DNA from: Pseudomonas sp. UBA1879
GTDB taxonomy: Bacteria; Pseudomonadota; Gammaproteobacteria; Pseudomonadales; Pseudomonadaceae
Assembly: GCF_002338065.1 (NCBI RefSeq)
Contig: NZ_DDHJ01000001.1
Span: forward strand, 327,962-391,961
Direction of reading: 5' to 3'
Length of the DNA stretch: 64,000 nucleotides
Of this stretch, positions 46,082 through 55,065 are shown piece by piece (position 1 is the stretch's first letter; each line of letters starts with the position of its first letter). The notes under the pieces are model-generated. The model was not told where the DNA came from. It did not search any database and saw only the letters and a list, made by a program, of their open reading frames with translations. Position numbers and translations under genes: made by a program.

Positions 46082-46450
46082 TCACTCCAGTGACGATGCA
46101 TCCACATCTTTCAAGAATTCCAGAAGAACCCGGTTAGATTCTTCCAGGCAATCCAGCGGGTTGCATGTCGGGAATCCTCCATGACCACCAACTTCGCCTC
46201 ATGAATAAGCCTAACGTACGTCGTTTTCTGCGCCACTGGCGGGTAATCATATTTCGCTGTAATGACCCGCATGGGTGCGCCGAATTCGCGATAGCTGTGC
46301 TTGACTCGCCACCCCCCGATCCCGCTGCAACCAGCGGGATAAGCGTGTTTATTGTCCTGCGTCCGGCGCGTGGTCAATGCGTGCCGCTGATCGGCTTGTT
46401 TGGGGTCGAGCCACAGGTGTTTGCCAAATGCGTTGCCCATGTCCCATGCG
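46082..46450 (-). pseudogene. frameshifted C-terminal remnant of an alpha/beta hydrolase
   Basis: Two adjoining frames together encode the last ~120 residues of an alpha/beta hydrolase. The first reads through W-L-D-P-K-Q-A-D-Q-R-H-A-L, then R-V-I-T-A-K-Y-D-Y and V-V-M-E-D-S-R-H-A-T (catalytic Asp and His segments). After that, the frame must shift by one base to continue P-L-D-C-L-E-E-S-N-R-V-L-L-E-F-L-K-D-V-D-A-S-S-L-E-stop at 46082. Loss of one C in a run of C's near 46156 explains it. The N-terminal half with the nucleophile Ser is absent; the LysR gene lies where it should be. A sequencing error could cause the frameshift but not the 5' truncation. Confidence 0.75.
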
Positions 46451-46531
46451 CAATACCCGCGCCAACGAGCCAAACGTAGATACCACGCGATAACGGGCGA
46501 GCGTGCTCCTTCTGACCGATGCGCGTCGGCC

Positions 46532-47458
46532 TTACACCGTCTGTTGCGCAGCCACGAATGGCGCATCCAGCGGCGCGGTGTCGAATCTCTGAATCAGCTC
46601 GATGAGGATCTGCGTTGCAGGCCCCAGCGGTTTGTCCTTGCTGGCGTACAGATAGAAAGTCGGGTTGCGGCTGCCGCCTTTGTCCAGCGGCAGCACCTTC
46701 AGCACACCTTCTCTGATCTCGCGCTCGATCATGTGCCGCGGCAGCCAGGCGAAGCCCAATCCACTGCTGACGAACTTGGCGGCAGTGGCCAGGCTACCGA
46801 CGGTCCAGCGTTGCTCGGCGCCCAGCCAACCCACGTCGCGGGGCTGATTGCGGCCCGAGTCACGAATGACCACCTGCAACTGGCTTTCCAGATCCTGGAA
46901 GGTCAATTCGCGCTGCACCTGGTGCAAGGCATGCTCGGGGTGCGCCACAGCGACGAATTCTACGGCGCTCATTTCCGTGCCCAGATAGCCTGGAATGTTG
47001 AAGCCGCTGATGGCCAGATCCGCCACGCCTTCGAGCAGGACCTCCTCAACGCCGGACAACACCTCTTCACGCAGGCGCACGCGGCAACCGCGACTTTGCG
47101 GCATGAAGGCCGTGAGTGCGCGTACCAATCGTGCGTTGGGATAGGCCGCATCGACCACCAGACGCACTTCGGCTTCCCAACCTTGCTCCATGTGATGGGC
47201 CAGGTCTTCCAGCTGGCTGGCATTTTTCACCAGTTGCCGTGACCGACGCAGCAGCACTTCACCTGCGTCGGTCAGCACAGCTTTGCGGCCGTCAATGCGC
47301 AGCAATGGCACGCCCAGTTGGTCCTGCATGCGAGCCACGGTGTAGCTCACCGACGATTGCGAACGGTGCAGGGCTTCGGCGGCCTGAGCAAAACCACCCT
47401 GGTCGACCACCGCCTGCAAGGTGCGCCATTGATCAAGGGTCACGCGGGGCGCTTTCAT
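46532..47458 (-). CDS. LysR-family transcriptional regulator
   Basis: A 308-residue LysR protein. The winged helix is at about 10-65 (G-G-F-A-Q-A-A-E-A-L-H-R-S-Q-S-S-V-S-Y-T), followed by a substrate-binding domain. Its 3' end abuts the hydrolase remnant, suggesting it once regulated a now-broken neighbour. It is divergent from the small periplasmic gene at 47509, only 50 bases away, a likely regulatory target. Effector unknown. Confidence 0.88.
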   Translation of the reverse strand: MKAPRVTLDQWRTLQAVVDQGGFAQAAEALHRSQSSVSYTVARMQDQLGVPLLRIDGRKAVLTDAGEVLLRRSRQLVKNASQLEDLAHHMEQGWEAEVRLVVDAAYPNARLVRALTAFMPQSRGCRVRLREEVLSGVEEVLLEGVADLAISGFNIPGYLGTEMSAVEFVAVAHPEHALHQVQRELTFQDLESQLQVVIRDSGRNQPRDVGWLGAEQRWTVGSLATAAKFVSSGLGFAWLPRHMIEREIREGVLKVLPLDKGGSRNPTFYLYASKDKPLGPATQILIELIQRFDTAPLDAPFVAAQQTV

Positions 47459-47508
47459 CTTTGCTTCCTTTTGTCCTACGCTGGCTGCCTCAAATTGGAG
47501 ACTGCCGC

Positions 47509-47823
47509 ATGAAAAAAATCTGTTGTGTGTTGCTGACGATGTTGCCCCTGAGCGCCTTTGCTTACCCGATCGATGTCGAGAAGCACATCAATGGTGTGCA
47601 AATCGACTACAACAGCCACGACACCGCCTACGACATTGGGAGCCTTACCGTGAACAACTACGGCGATGTCCCGGCCAAGTGTGCCGCCGTGTTCAGCAAC
47701 GGCCCGGAGGCGCCGCGAACCCGTCGCGTGCAGATCGCACCGAAGAGCAGCGCTAATGTCACCGTCAAATTCAGCCGAGAGATCGTCAAATTGCGGATCA
47801 AACTCACCTGCGATCCCCAATGA
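47509..47823 (+). CDS. small periplasmic protein
   Basis: A 104-residue protein with a signal peptide (M-K-K-I-C-C-V-L-L...L-S-A-F-A, cut before Y-P-I-D). The mature part has a beta-sandwich look (V-N-N-Y-G-D-V-P-A-K-C...V-T-V-K-F-S-R) and two cysteines that may form a disulfide. The ATG at 47509 follows TTGGAG; upstream codons belong to the LysR promoter. Function unknown. Confidence 0.75.
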   Translation: MKKICCVLLTMLPLSAFAYPIDVEKHINGVQIDYNSHDTAYDIGSLTVNNYGDVPAKCAAVFSNGPEAPRTRRVQIAPKSSANVTVKFSREIVKLRIKLTCDPQ

Positions 47824-47919
47824 ACCGATGGCATTGACCGGAAAGCCTAGTGTCCTTCGGCGTTAGAAACAATTTATTAGATATTTAGTAGCAGTTTTCA
47901 GGTGATTTGATCGATACGA

Positions 47920-47936
47920 CCAGCGCCTCGCGCTGG
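47920..47936 (+). terminator. small hairpin after the periplasmic gene
   Basis: ccagcg / cgctgg with a 5-base loop. Weak; no T-run. Confidence 0.3.
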
Positions 47937-47982
47937 ACACTCGGGGTGGCTGTTTGATCCGGGCGCCGGCTAGCAGGGGAAT

Positions 47983-48124
47983 AGGGGCCATGCGAAGAAG
48001 CTTAATCGCGCGTTAATGCCGGGGCGCGATGCTGTCCGCGTTCATCGACTCTCCCTTGGCACTTACTGCTCCTGAGTGCATCGCCCGATAGACCCGCCGA
48101 CAGTGCTGGGTCATCGGGTTTTTT
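47983..48124 (+). ncRNA. candidate small regulatory RNA
   Basis: In the 562-base gap between two small periplasmic genes a series of three stems ends in a strong terminator: atcgcgc/gcgcgat (48005-48030), gcact/agtgc (48059-48079), and cccgat-a-gaccc/gggtc-atcggg (48084-48118) with TTTTTT. Between the first two lies an unpaired C-rich stretch, ctctcccttgg (48048-48058), of the kind that pairs with ribosome sites. A possible RpoS-like -10 (ctagca, 47970-47975) would start the RNA near 47983. No ORF with a ribosome site fits. Identity unknown; the 5' end is a guess. Confidence 0.45.
48084..48124 (+). terminator. rho-independent terminator without an upstream protein gene
   Basis: An 11-bp stem with one bulged A, a 12-base loop and six T's. 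It is not preceded by an ORF on the + strand for over 260 bases, which is the main reason for proposing an sRNA. Confidence 0.8.
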
Positions 48125-48385
48125 ATGGCCGGGTGTTTACTGATTTGGCGCTGTAAAGCGGGTCGCTTGAGCGTATCGGCGCTCGCGTTTCTCATGAACC
48201 CTGCGCTTCGGGAACGTAACAAGATGCTTGGAACCAACGGATTAGACGCTCCCGTCGCCAACATCATTGAAGTTGATGTTCAGTATGTTCAAGCGTGGTT
48301 TTTCAATACAGCGTTTGCCGAATAGATTGGCTCCAACGAAACGAATTAACCCTACTGACTTAAACGTTCTCTGGAGATTCAAATC

Positions 48386-48619
48386 ATGAAAAAGTCCATC
48401 GCCTTCGGTTTTGCGCTGACAATCCTGGCTGCCGGCTCTGCCTTCGCCGCACCTGAAAAAGCTTACCCACGCGCCATTGTCGACGCTTCCGGCGCTTCGA
48501 CACTGGACAGCAAAGTCACCAGCAAATCGGCTGTCAAACCCTTTGATACCAAGGCTTCCGGCACCGTGATCGTTGCCGACAACCGCAAAGAATTCGGATC
48601 GGGCTACCAGCGCTATTAA
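48386..48619 (+). CDS. 77-residue exported hypothetical protein
   Basis: A signal peptide (M-K-K-S-I-A-F-G-F-A-L-T-I-L-A-A-G-S-A-F) is cut after A-F-A. The mature 55 residues are polar, rich in Ser, Lys and Ala, with no Cys and no recognisable domain; the end is G-S-G-Y-Q-R-Y. GGAG stands eight bases before the ATG and a strong terminator follows. Small periplasmic proteins of this type are common in Pseudomonas and mostly unstudied. Confidence 0.75.
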   Translation: MKKSIAFGFALTILAAGSAFAAPEKAYPRAIVDASGASTLDSKVTSKSAVKPFDTKASGTVIVADNRKEFGSGYQRY

Positions 48620-48653
48620 GTTGAGGTGCACACTCAGTTCAATCTGAGGGCAT

Positions 48654-48684
48654 AAAAAAAACCCGGCCAGTGCCGGGTTTTTTT
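48654..48684 (+). terminator. bidirectional rho-independent terminator
   Basis: acccggc / gccgggt with loop cagt, flanked by a run of A on the left and T on the right. It ends the 48386 gene and could also stop transcripts from the other strand. Confidence 0.9.
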
Positions 48685-48861
48685 GTGGATCAAGTCTGCG
48701 TATATACGGTGTTTATCAGTCCGATAGTTAAAGTGCGCGCAGAGTCAGAGTTGACTGTCTAGTTGGCCAATATTGATGACCTCTCATGGTGCCGCTCGTT
48801 GTAAGCCAATATCCCGCTGCTATGTGGAAAGTATTTTTGATACCGATGACGTCGCTATTGA

Positions 48862-50178
48862 TCATAGGCGTTGGCTGTTCAATTCAGCGGAGATGGACGC
48901 TGCGTCTGGCTTGAGTGTCGTCGGTTGCCGGCCCATCAACCCCACCCGCATGTCCGATCCACTCGGCTGCTGGTACAGGTTCAGCCCGAACTCCGGCAAC
49001 ACCGCCAGCAGGTAGTCGAAAATGTCCCCCTGAATGCGCTCGTAATCGGCCCAACTGGTGGTGCGGGTGAAGCAGTAGATCTCCAGCGGAACACCTTGAG
49101 CGGTGGCTTCCATCTGGCGGACCATGCAGGTCATGTCGGGGTGGATGTCCGGATGGCTGTTGAGGTAAGCCAGCGCATACGCGCGAAAAGTGCCGAGATT
49201 GGTGATTCGACGGCGATTCGCGGACAGTTCAGCGACGTTGCCTTGCGCTTCGTTCCAGGCTTTGAGTTCGGCTTTTTTGCGGCCCATGTAATCGGTCAAT
49301 AAGCGCACTTGGGTGAGGGTCTGCTCTTCGGCCTCGGCGACGAAGCGCACGCCGCTGGCGTCGATGAACAGGCTGCGTTTGATCCGACGCCCCCCCGCCT
49401 GCTGCATCCCCCGCCAGTTCTTGAACGACTCGGACATGAGGCGCCAGGTTGGGATAGAGACGATGGTTTTGTCGAAGTTCTGTACTTTGACCGTGTGCAA
49501 GGTGATATCCACGACGTCACCATCGGCGCCGACCTGGGGCATTTCGATCCAGTCGCCGACCCGCAGCATGTCGTTGCTGGTCAGTTGCACGCTGGCGACG
49601 AACGACAGCAGCGTGTCCTTGTACACCAACAGAATCACCGCCGACATCGCGCCCAGACCTGACAGCAGCAACAGCGGAGAACGGTCGATCAACGTCGCGA
49701 CGATGATGATCGCGGCGAACACGTACAGAATCATTTTTGCCAGTTGCACATAGCCCTTGATCGACCGCGTGCGGGCATGTTCCGTGCGGGCGTAGATGTC
49801 GAGCATGGCATTGAGCAATGCGCCGAGGGTGAGCATCAGGAACAGAATGGTGAAGGCCATGGCCACGTTGCCCAGCACATGGGCGGCGACTGGGCTGAGG
49901 TCGGGCACCAGATTGAGCCCGAATTGAATCACCAGCGAGGGCGTCATTTGCGCCAGTCGATGGAAGACCTTGTTGTGCAGAAAATCGTTGAGCCAAAACA
50001 GCGCGGGCTGGCGGCCGAGGGCTTTCATGGCGTACAGGAGGATGGAGCGAACCACCCGCCCGAGGACGAGGGCGGCGATCAACAGCATCAGTAAACCCAG
50101 GGCCGTGCGCAGCATGGGCTGGTGTTCAAGCAACTCCCAGACTTCCTGAATCCGCCGCCAAAGTGATGAGGTGTCCAT
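48862..50178 (-). CDS. mechanosensitive channel, MscS/YbdG type
   Basis: A 438-residue MscS-family protein. Four or five N-terminal helices (to about 195) lead into the pore helix and the beta domain with V-G-D-W-I-E-M-P (about 205-212) and the conserved V-D-I-T-L-H-T-V-K-V-Q-N-F-D-K-T segment. Length and the insertion after residue 270 match E. coli YbdG, a miniconductance channel opened by mild osmotic downshock. AGGAG lies upstream of the ATG at 50178. Confidence 0.88.
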   Translation of the reverse strand: MDTSSLWRRIQEVWELLEHQPMLRTALGLLMLLIAALVLGRVVRSILLYAMKALGRQPALFWLNDFLHNKVFHRLAQMTPSLVIQFGLNLVPDLSPVAAHVLGNVAMAFTILFLMLTLGALLNAMLDIYARTEHARTRSIKGYVQLAKMILYVFAAIIIVATLIDRSPLLLLSGLGAMSAVILLVYKDTLLSFVASVQLTSNDMLRVGDWIEMPQVGADGDVVDITLHTVKVQNFDKTIVSIPTWRLMSESFKNWRGMQQAGGRRIKRSLFIDASGVRFVAEAEEQTLTQVRLLTDYMGRKKAELKAWNEAQGNVAELSANRRRITNLGTFRAYALAYLNSHPDIHPDMTCMVRQMEATAQGVPLEIYCFTRTTSWADYERIQGDIFDYLLAVLPEFGLNLYQQPSGSDMRVGLMGRQPTTLKPDAASISAELNSQRL

Positions 50179-50356
50179 GGGCGCAAATCTCCTGATGAAA
50201 AAAGGGGGCGCGATTAGAGCATTCCCGGAAGGCTCCGGGGCGCTGAGGGCAAATCCCGTAACAAAATAGGCCTTCCGAGGTAAAGAAACTCGGCGAATCG
50301 GGCTTAAACCGGTACCCTATGCGACTGTTTTTTTGCATTCCGCCGAGGTAACACCC

Positions 50357-51709
50357 GTGTTCTCCCAATTCGCCCTGCACGAACGCCTGCTCAAAGCCGT
50401 GGCCGAACTCAATTTCGTCGAGCCTACGCCTGTGCAAACGGCGGCCATTCCGCTGGCGCTGGAAGGACGCGATCTGCGGGTGACGGCACAAACCGGGAGC
50501 GGCAAAACGGCTGCTTTCGTATTGCCCATGCTCAACCGCCTGATCGGCCCGGCCAAGGTACGTGTGGACATTCGCGCGCTGATCCTGCTGCCGACCCGCG
50601 AGCTGGCGCAGCAGACCCTCAAGGAAGTCGAGCGTTTTTCTCAATTCACGTTTATCAAGGCGGGTCTCATCACCGGCGGCGAAGACTTCAAGGTGCAGGC
50701 CGCCATGCTGCGCAAGGTTCCGGACATCCTGATCGGCACGCCGGGGCGTCTGTTGGAGCAACTGAACGCGGGCAACCTCGACCTCAAGCACGTCGAGTTG
50801 CTGATCCTCGATGAAGCCGACCGCATGCTCGACATGGGCTTCGCCGAAGACGTCGAGCGCCTGGCCAACGAATGCGCCAACCGCCAGCAGACCATGCTGT
50901 TCTCCGCGACCACCGGCGGCTCGGGCCTGCGGGAGATGATCGCCAAGGTGCTCAAAGAGCCTCAGCATTTGCAGGTCAATAGCGTCAGCGAGCTGGCCGA
51001 AGGCACCCGTCAGCAGATCATCACCGCTGACCACAACGTGCACAAAGAGCAGATCCTGCACTGGTTGCTGGCCAACGAGACTTATCAGAAGGCGATCATC
51101 TTCACCAACACCCGCGCCATGGCCGACCGCATTTATGGCCGTCTGGTGGCGCTGGAGTACAAGACGTTCGTGCTGCACGGTGAGAAGGATCAGAAGGATC
51201 GCAAGCTGGCGATCGACCGTCTCAAGCAGGGTGGGGTGAAGATTCTGGTCGCGACCGATGTGGCGGCCCGGGGCCTCGACGTTGATGGGCTGGACATGGT
51301 GATCAACTTCGACATGCCGCGCAGCGGCGACGACTACGTTCATCGCATTGGCCGCACGGGTCGTGCGGGGGCCGAAGGTCTGGCGATTTCGCTGATCACC
51401 CACGGCGACTGGAACCTGATGTCCAGCATCGAGCGCTACCTCAAGCAGAAGTTCGAGCGCCGCACGATCAAGGAAGTGAAGGGCACCTACACCGGGCCGA
51501 AGAAGGTCAAGGCTTCGGGCAAAGCGGTGGGCGTGAAGAAGAAAAAGACCGATGCGAAAGGCGACAAGAAGGCCGCCGACAAGAAAAAAGCCGCCAAGGG
51601 CCCGACCAAACGCAAGACGGTGAACCGTCCGAAGGCCGAATCGCTGGTCAGCCAGGACGGCATGGCGCCATTGAAAAAACGCGTAACCCGTCCGCCGGTT
51701 TCCGAATAA
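50357..51709 (+). CDS. DEAD-box RNA helicase (RhlE-like) with basic tail
   Basis: A 450-residue DEAD-box helicase. Q-motif F-S-Q-F...P-T-P-V-Q, motif I A-Q-T-G-S-G-K-T (about 46-53), motif II D-E-A-D, motif III S-A-T, motif VI H-R-I-G-R-T-G-R-A-G. The last ~70 residues are Lys/Ala-rich (K-K-K-K-T-D-A-K-G-D-K-K-A-A-D-K-K), likely an RNA-binding tail. Start GTG at 50357 after GAGGT is chosen; the frame begins at ATG 50333, but the first eight codons lack similarity. RNA target unknown. Confidence 0.88.
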   Translation: MFSQFALHERLLKAVAELNFVEPTPVQTAAIPLALEGRDLRVTAQTGSGKTAAFVLPMLNRLIGPAKVRVDIRALILLPTRELAQQTLKEVERFSQFTFIKAGLITGGEDFKVQAAMLRKVPDILIGTPGRLLEQLNAGNLDLKHVELLILDEADRMLDMGFAEDVERLANECANRQQTMLFSATTGGSGLREMIAKVLKEPQHLQVNSVSELAEGTRQQIITADHNVHKEQILHWLLANETYQKAIIFTNTRAMADRIYGRLVALEYKTFVLHGEKDQKDRKLAIDRLKQGGVKILVATDVAARGLDVDGLDMVINFDMPRSGDDYVHRIGRTGRAGAEGLAISLITHGDWNLMSSIERYLKQKFERRTIKEVKGTYTGPKKVKASGKAVGVKKKKTDAKGDKKAADKKKAAKGPTKRKTVNRPKAESLVSQDGMAPLKKRVTRPPVSE

Positions 51710-51720
51710 AGCCTCGTCGA

Positions 51721-51748
51721 ATCCACGCCCTGAAAACGGCGCGTGGAT
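51721..51748 (+). terminator. hairpin after the DEAD-box gene
   Basis: atccacgc / gcgtggat (8-bp stem, 12-base loop), 11 bases after the stop. No T-run, so probably a weak or Rho-assisted end. Confidence 0.5.
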
Positions 51749-51755
51749 GACCTCC

Positions 51756-51843
51756 AGTGGGAGTGAGCTCGCTCACGAAGGACCGTTCAGGCACTGGATG
51801 CAGTGTCTTCAAACGAGCCTTCGTGAGCAAGCCCACTCCCACA
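51756..51843. repeat. REP pair, family C variant (GTGGGAGTGAGCTCGCTCACGAAGG)
   Basis: Left arm agtgggagtgagctcgctca then cgaagg; right arm ccttcgtgagcaagcccact then cccaca. They form a good inverted pair in the 317-base gap 51710-52026. The rest of that gap shows only the promoter region of the next gene. Confidence 0.78.
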
Positions 51844-52026
51844 GTCAAGTTTGGCTCTTCCTGCGTCCAGGCCGAGACCGGCTTAGCGACAGCCCGCTTC
51901 AGCGCGGCAGCGATGCCCACGGGTGATGGGGTGAACGGCTGAGCCTGCAGCCGGTCACAGCTTGTGTGCACCCGACCCGGCGACCGGACGTCGCGGGTTT
52001 TCATCCCTGCTCCTGGAGGTTGGAAG

Positions 52027-52434
52027 ATGTCTGACAAATACGACTGGGACCTGATCGAGCGTCTGTTGCATGAAGTGCAAAACGGCGCCGATAAATCGTT
52101 TGCCCCGCGCCAATACGCCGAAGAACATGCGGCGGCGAAAGCCCAAGCGGGTGAACAGCCCGGTAATCTCGATGCGGTCAAATCCAACGCGGCCGACCTC
52201 GAAGCGTTGCTGTTGAAACGTGGCTTCATTGAATCGCGGCCTGAGGCAGAAGGTGGCAATGGCGAGAACTTCGTGCTCACGCCACGGGGGTCGAAGCTGT
52301 TGGCGATGATTGACAGCAGCATCCCCGGCGATGCTCCGCCGCGTCAGATGCTGGACGAACAGGCTGACGCACTGGATCCAGCTACCTTCGACGACGTGTC
52401 GTCCAAGGCGCAGGCGGCACCGGGCGCGATCTAA
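52027..52434 (+). CDS. hypothetical protein, possible winged-helix fold
   Basis: A 135-residue soluble protein. Its start, M-S-D-K-Y-D-W-D-L-I-E-R-L-L-H-E-V-Q, resembles the opening of DUF2513-type small regulators; the middle (L-L-L-K-R-G-F-I-E-S-R...F-V-L-T-P-R-G-S-K-L-L-A-M-I) has the spacing of a winged helix with T-P-R-G as the wing. DNA binding is an inference. A strong GGAGG lies upstream of the ATG. No clear partner gene. Confidence 0.7.
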   Translation: MSDKYDWDLIERLLHEVQNGADKSFAPRQYAEEHAAAKAQAGEQPGNLDAVKSNAADLEALLLKRGFIESRPEAEGGNGENFVLTPRGSKLLAMIDSSIPGDAPPRQMLDEQADALDPATFDDVSSKAQAAPGAI

Positions 52435-52517
52435 GATGTCGCTGCGCGCTTGCGTTTAACTGGCTGAGCCACCGTGGGGAATGCGTGGTTCGCTCAGCGG
52501 ATGGGCGAGCGCGGCTA

Positions 52518-53396
52518 CTACAGTGCCTGCGCTTTCTTTGCCCCTTTCAAACAGCTCAGCTGGGTGAAGTCCTGTCGAACATCGGCAATCTTCGCCAACA
52601 GCTTCTGCCGCTGCTCGGGCGTGCTTTGGGCCATCAAGTCGGTGATGAGGGAAATCGCCGCTTGTTCGGTATGGTCGTACGCCGCTCGGTATTCCGGGGT
52701 CCAAAACGTCTTGCGGTCTTGGAGCAGACGGGCGATCTTCTGATCAAAGTCGGGTGCCTGTCGCTGCTTGACGGCGGTGACCAGCAGCGACTGCCAGTGA
52801 GCGCGGTTATCGATCCAGACCCGATTCTGTTCCCCTAACGACGTCGACCACTGTGTCACCCGATCCCGTTGCGACGCACTCAGCTTGCCGATCCACGGGT
52901 TCAGGCGCTTTTCCATGCGCTGGGCGCGGTCTTTGATCTGGCGATCCAGCGGCTGATCGACGAATTCCGCTTCGTGTTTGTTCACATCCTTGGCGAACGC
53001 CGCTTCCATTTCGGCGACCTGTTGATCGTCCAATTGGCGCAGCAACTCGACCGCAGACGGCGTAATTTCACGGGAAATGGTGGCAATGGCCTCACGCGCC
53101 TCCGAGGTGCGCGCTTCGAGCTGGGTCGCATTGACCTGATTGGTTTCGACCATGTTTTCCAAGCGGTCCAGCCAGCCAAGGTAGTCGGGGATCTGCGTCG
53201 TGCAGTGCCAGGTCAGATGCTCCTTGAGGCGCTCGGCAAGCCAGTCCTTTTGCGTGGCGTTCATGGCCAGATAGTCACCCAACGACCACGGGATGATCAG
53301 GTCCAGATGCCGATACGTGAGACCAATCTGGCTGCAGCCTGCGACTAGCAACAGGCTTAGCCACAGCGAAGTACAGGTCTTTAACACGGTGCGCAT
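52518..53396 (-). CDS. DUF6279-type lipoprotein
   Basis: A 292-residue lipoprotein: M-R-T-V-L-K-T...L-L-L-V-A-G-C with lipidated Cys21. The mature part is almost entirely helical and rich in W, R and Q (L-D-R-L-E-N-M-V, L-L-R-Q-L-D-D-Q-Q-V-A-E-M-E), as in the DUF6279 family. Function unknown. ATG 53396, five bases after AAGGAG, is preferred to the ATG at 53420. Confidence 0.75.
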   Translation of the reverse strand: MRTVLKTCTSLWLSLLLVAGCSQIGLTYRHLDLIIPWSLGDYLAMNATQKDWLAERLKEHLTWHCTTQIPDYLGWLDRLENMVETNQVNATQLEARTSEAREAIATISREITPSAVELLRQLDDQQVAEMEAAFAKDVNKHEAEFVDQPLDRQIKDRAQRMEKRLNPWIGKLSASQRDRVTQWSTSLGEQNRVWIDNRAHWQSLLVTAVKQRQAPDFDQKIARLLQDRKTFWTPEYRAAYDHTEQAAISLITDLMAQSTPEQRQKLLAKIADVRQDFTQLSCLKGAKKAQAL

Positions 53397-53458
53397 GTCA
53401 GCTCCTTGCCGGTTCGTCACCCCTTATAGAGCAAGCCAGGTCAAGGCGGTTCAGCCGA

Positions 53459-54211
53459 TCAGAAGAATGAGCGCACGATCTTCAGGGTAACGGCGCTCTC
53501 GCATTGGGTATTGTGCCCGCTGTAGGCGCTGCAATCGGCGCCGTTAAGGCTGGAGCCGCTGTACATCAGGTTCATGTCCATGCCCAGCCAGGGGCGGGAG
53601 ATGTTGAACGACCAGTCGTTGTAAGCACTGACCACGCCCCCCCCGTCGATCACCGTGGGGGCGTCGAGCTGGTGATTGCCGTATTGCATGCGCAGATCCA
53701 GCCCCAACGGCATGAAGCCGCCAAGCCCGCCGAGGTCGAGAAACAGCGTGCTGTCCTGACGCCCGGCGTCCGTGCTGACAGCGGTGCCGATGCGACTGTC
53801 GAAGATACGAAAACCCGCATACAACTCGTGGCTGTCGATCTGGCTGGTGTTGGGGTAGCTGTAGCGAATCACACCAAGTTCGTAGCCGAGGGTCTTGTCG
53901 AAGGGCTTCTTGAAGCCCAGATACGAGTCGACTTCCAGGGTGGTGTCCGGCGCAAGGCCTGCGCTGGGCGACCACTGGCCGAAATAGAAACCGCTTTCGT
54001 GACTCAGGTCCAGCCCGCCGTGAAATTTGGAATCCCCCGCGCTCGGCGTGACCAGCCCTTGAGCCATGGTGCGGCTGGGCGTGGTGCCGAGCTTGAGGCT
54101 GAAGTCCCCCAGGTCGCGTTCCATCATTTGCGCGCTGGCGAGCGCGGGCGTGAGCAGCGCGGCCGCGAGCAGGGCGCCGGTCCAGCCTGTTAAACGGAGA
54201 GCATGAGGCAT
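53459..54211 (-). CDS. TorF-like putative outer-membrane porin
   Basis: A 250-residue exported beta-barrel protein. Signal M-P-H-A-L-R...A-L-A-S-A, then amphipathic strands (S-G-F-Y-F-G-Q-W-S, Y-E-L-G-V-I-R-Y) and a terminal Phe. Pattern and length match the TorF/Gcw_chp family of small porins. AAGGAG precedes the ATG. It lies upstream of the DUF6279 lipoprotein gene on the same strand, 62 bases away, so they may share a transcript. Confidence 0.75.
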   Translation of the reverse strand: MPHALRLTGWTGALLAAALLTPALASAQMMERDLGDFSLKLGTTPSRTMAQGLVTPSAGDSKFHGGLDLSHESGFYFGQWSPSAGLAPDTTLEVDSYLGFKKPFDKTLGYELGVIRYSYPNTSQIDSHELYAGFRIFDSRIGTAVSTDAGRQDSTLFLDLGGLGGFMPLGLDLRMQYGNHQLDAPTVIDGGGVVSAYNDWSFNISRPWLGMDMNLMYSGSSLNGADCSAYSGHNTQCESAVTLKIVRSFF

Positions 54212-54383
54212 GCTTCACTCCTTTTCGGATTCATAGGAGTGGATCGAAGGCGCTTATCAAATGCGCGGCGAAATCCCGAGGGCGCCGATAAGAACCGCGA
54301 GCTAGAGCCTCGCAAGCATACCGGCGAATGAGCCCATGAATCGACCGCTGGTCGATTCGTGGCAGAAAAGTTGAACTTTGCGA

Positions 54384-54869
54384 TCAGTTGGTCGGTGAAA
54401 TGAGCTTGTTGACGACGATAAGCGCTTGAGGAAATGACGGATAACCGCTCTTGGCAACGTCCAGCTCATCGTATTTGGCCCGGTAACGTCGGGCTTTCTC
54501 TTGATCCACCGACCCTGACAACTGCGCCAGCAGCGCGATGGCCAGCGGGTACTTCTTGTCAGCAGAAGCTTGCAGCAATTCGTGGACCCGTGAGCCGTCC
54601 GCGTTCAGTCGTAATTGGAGTACCGCCTGATAAAACTCGGCTTCTCCGGTCGTGTCCTGTTTTACCGCGCGGTCGAGCAGGGCGCTTGCCAGTTCATAGC
54701 TGTCCTGACGACGCTCATTGATGATCCATTTGGCCTGCAACATGTCGTTCTGGTAGAGCAGATAATCGGCCCGGCAACTGCTGCCTGCCGCCGTGATATC
54801 ACACCCTTTTGTCGCACAACCGCCCAATCCAAGGCAGAGCAGGGCGCCGAAAAACATCCATTTCTTCAT
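54384..54869 (-). CDS. small lipoprotein with Sel1-like repeat
   Basis: A 161-residue lipoprotein; signal M-K-K-W-M-F-F-G-A-L-L-C-L-G-L-G-G-C places the lipidated Cys18. The mature region is helical, with A-E-F-Y-Q-A-V-L-Q-L-R-L and Y-P-L-A-I-A-L-L-A-Q-L in tandem-like arrangement as in Sel1/TPR folds, suggesting protein-protein contacts. Cysteines C23 and C32 may form a disulfide. Function unknown. Confidence 0.72.
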   Translation of the reverse strand: MKKWMFFGALLCLGLGGCATKGCDITAAGSSCRADYLLYQNDMLQAKWIINERRQDSYELASALLDRAVKQDTTGEAEFYQAVLQLRLNADGSRVHELLQASADKKYPLAIALLAQLSGSVDQEKARRYRAKYDELDVAKSGYPSFPQALIVVNKLISPTN

Positions 54870-55065
54870 ATCGGATTTCCGCTGAGATGTCGGGTCATTC
54901 AGGGCATCGTCCGGTCTGTCGCGTGCGGCTGCCAGGTCAGGACGAGCGGGCTGTGTCGAGACAGTAAAGCAGAGCTTTGGAGCGGGCTTCTTGAATCGGA
55001 GAGCGATGGACCTGGCGCCTTGTGATCAAAGCGCCTGGATGTCGACCGCTGAGGCGGGGAAAAAT

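Noticed and set aside
48013..48267. 84-codon frame on the minus strand and 66-codon frame on the + strand across the candidate sRNA
   Set aside because: No ribosome site, and both run through the strong terminator stem.
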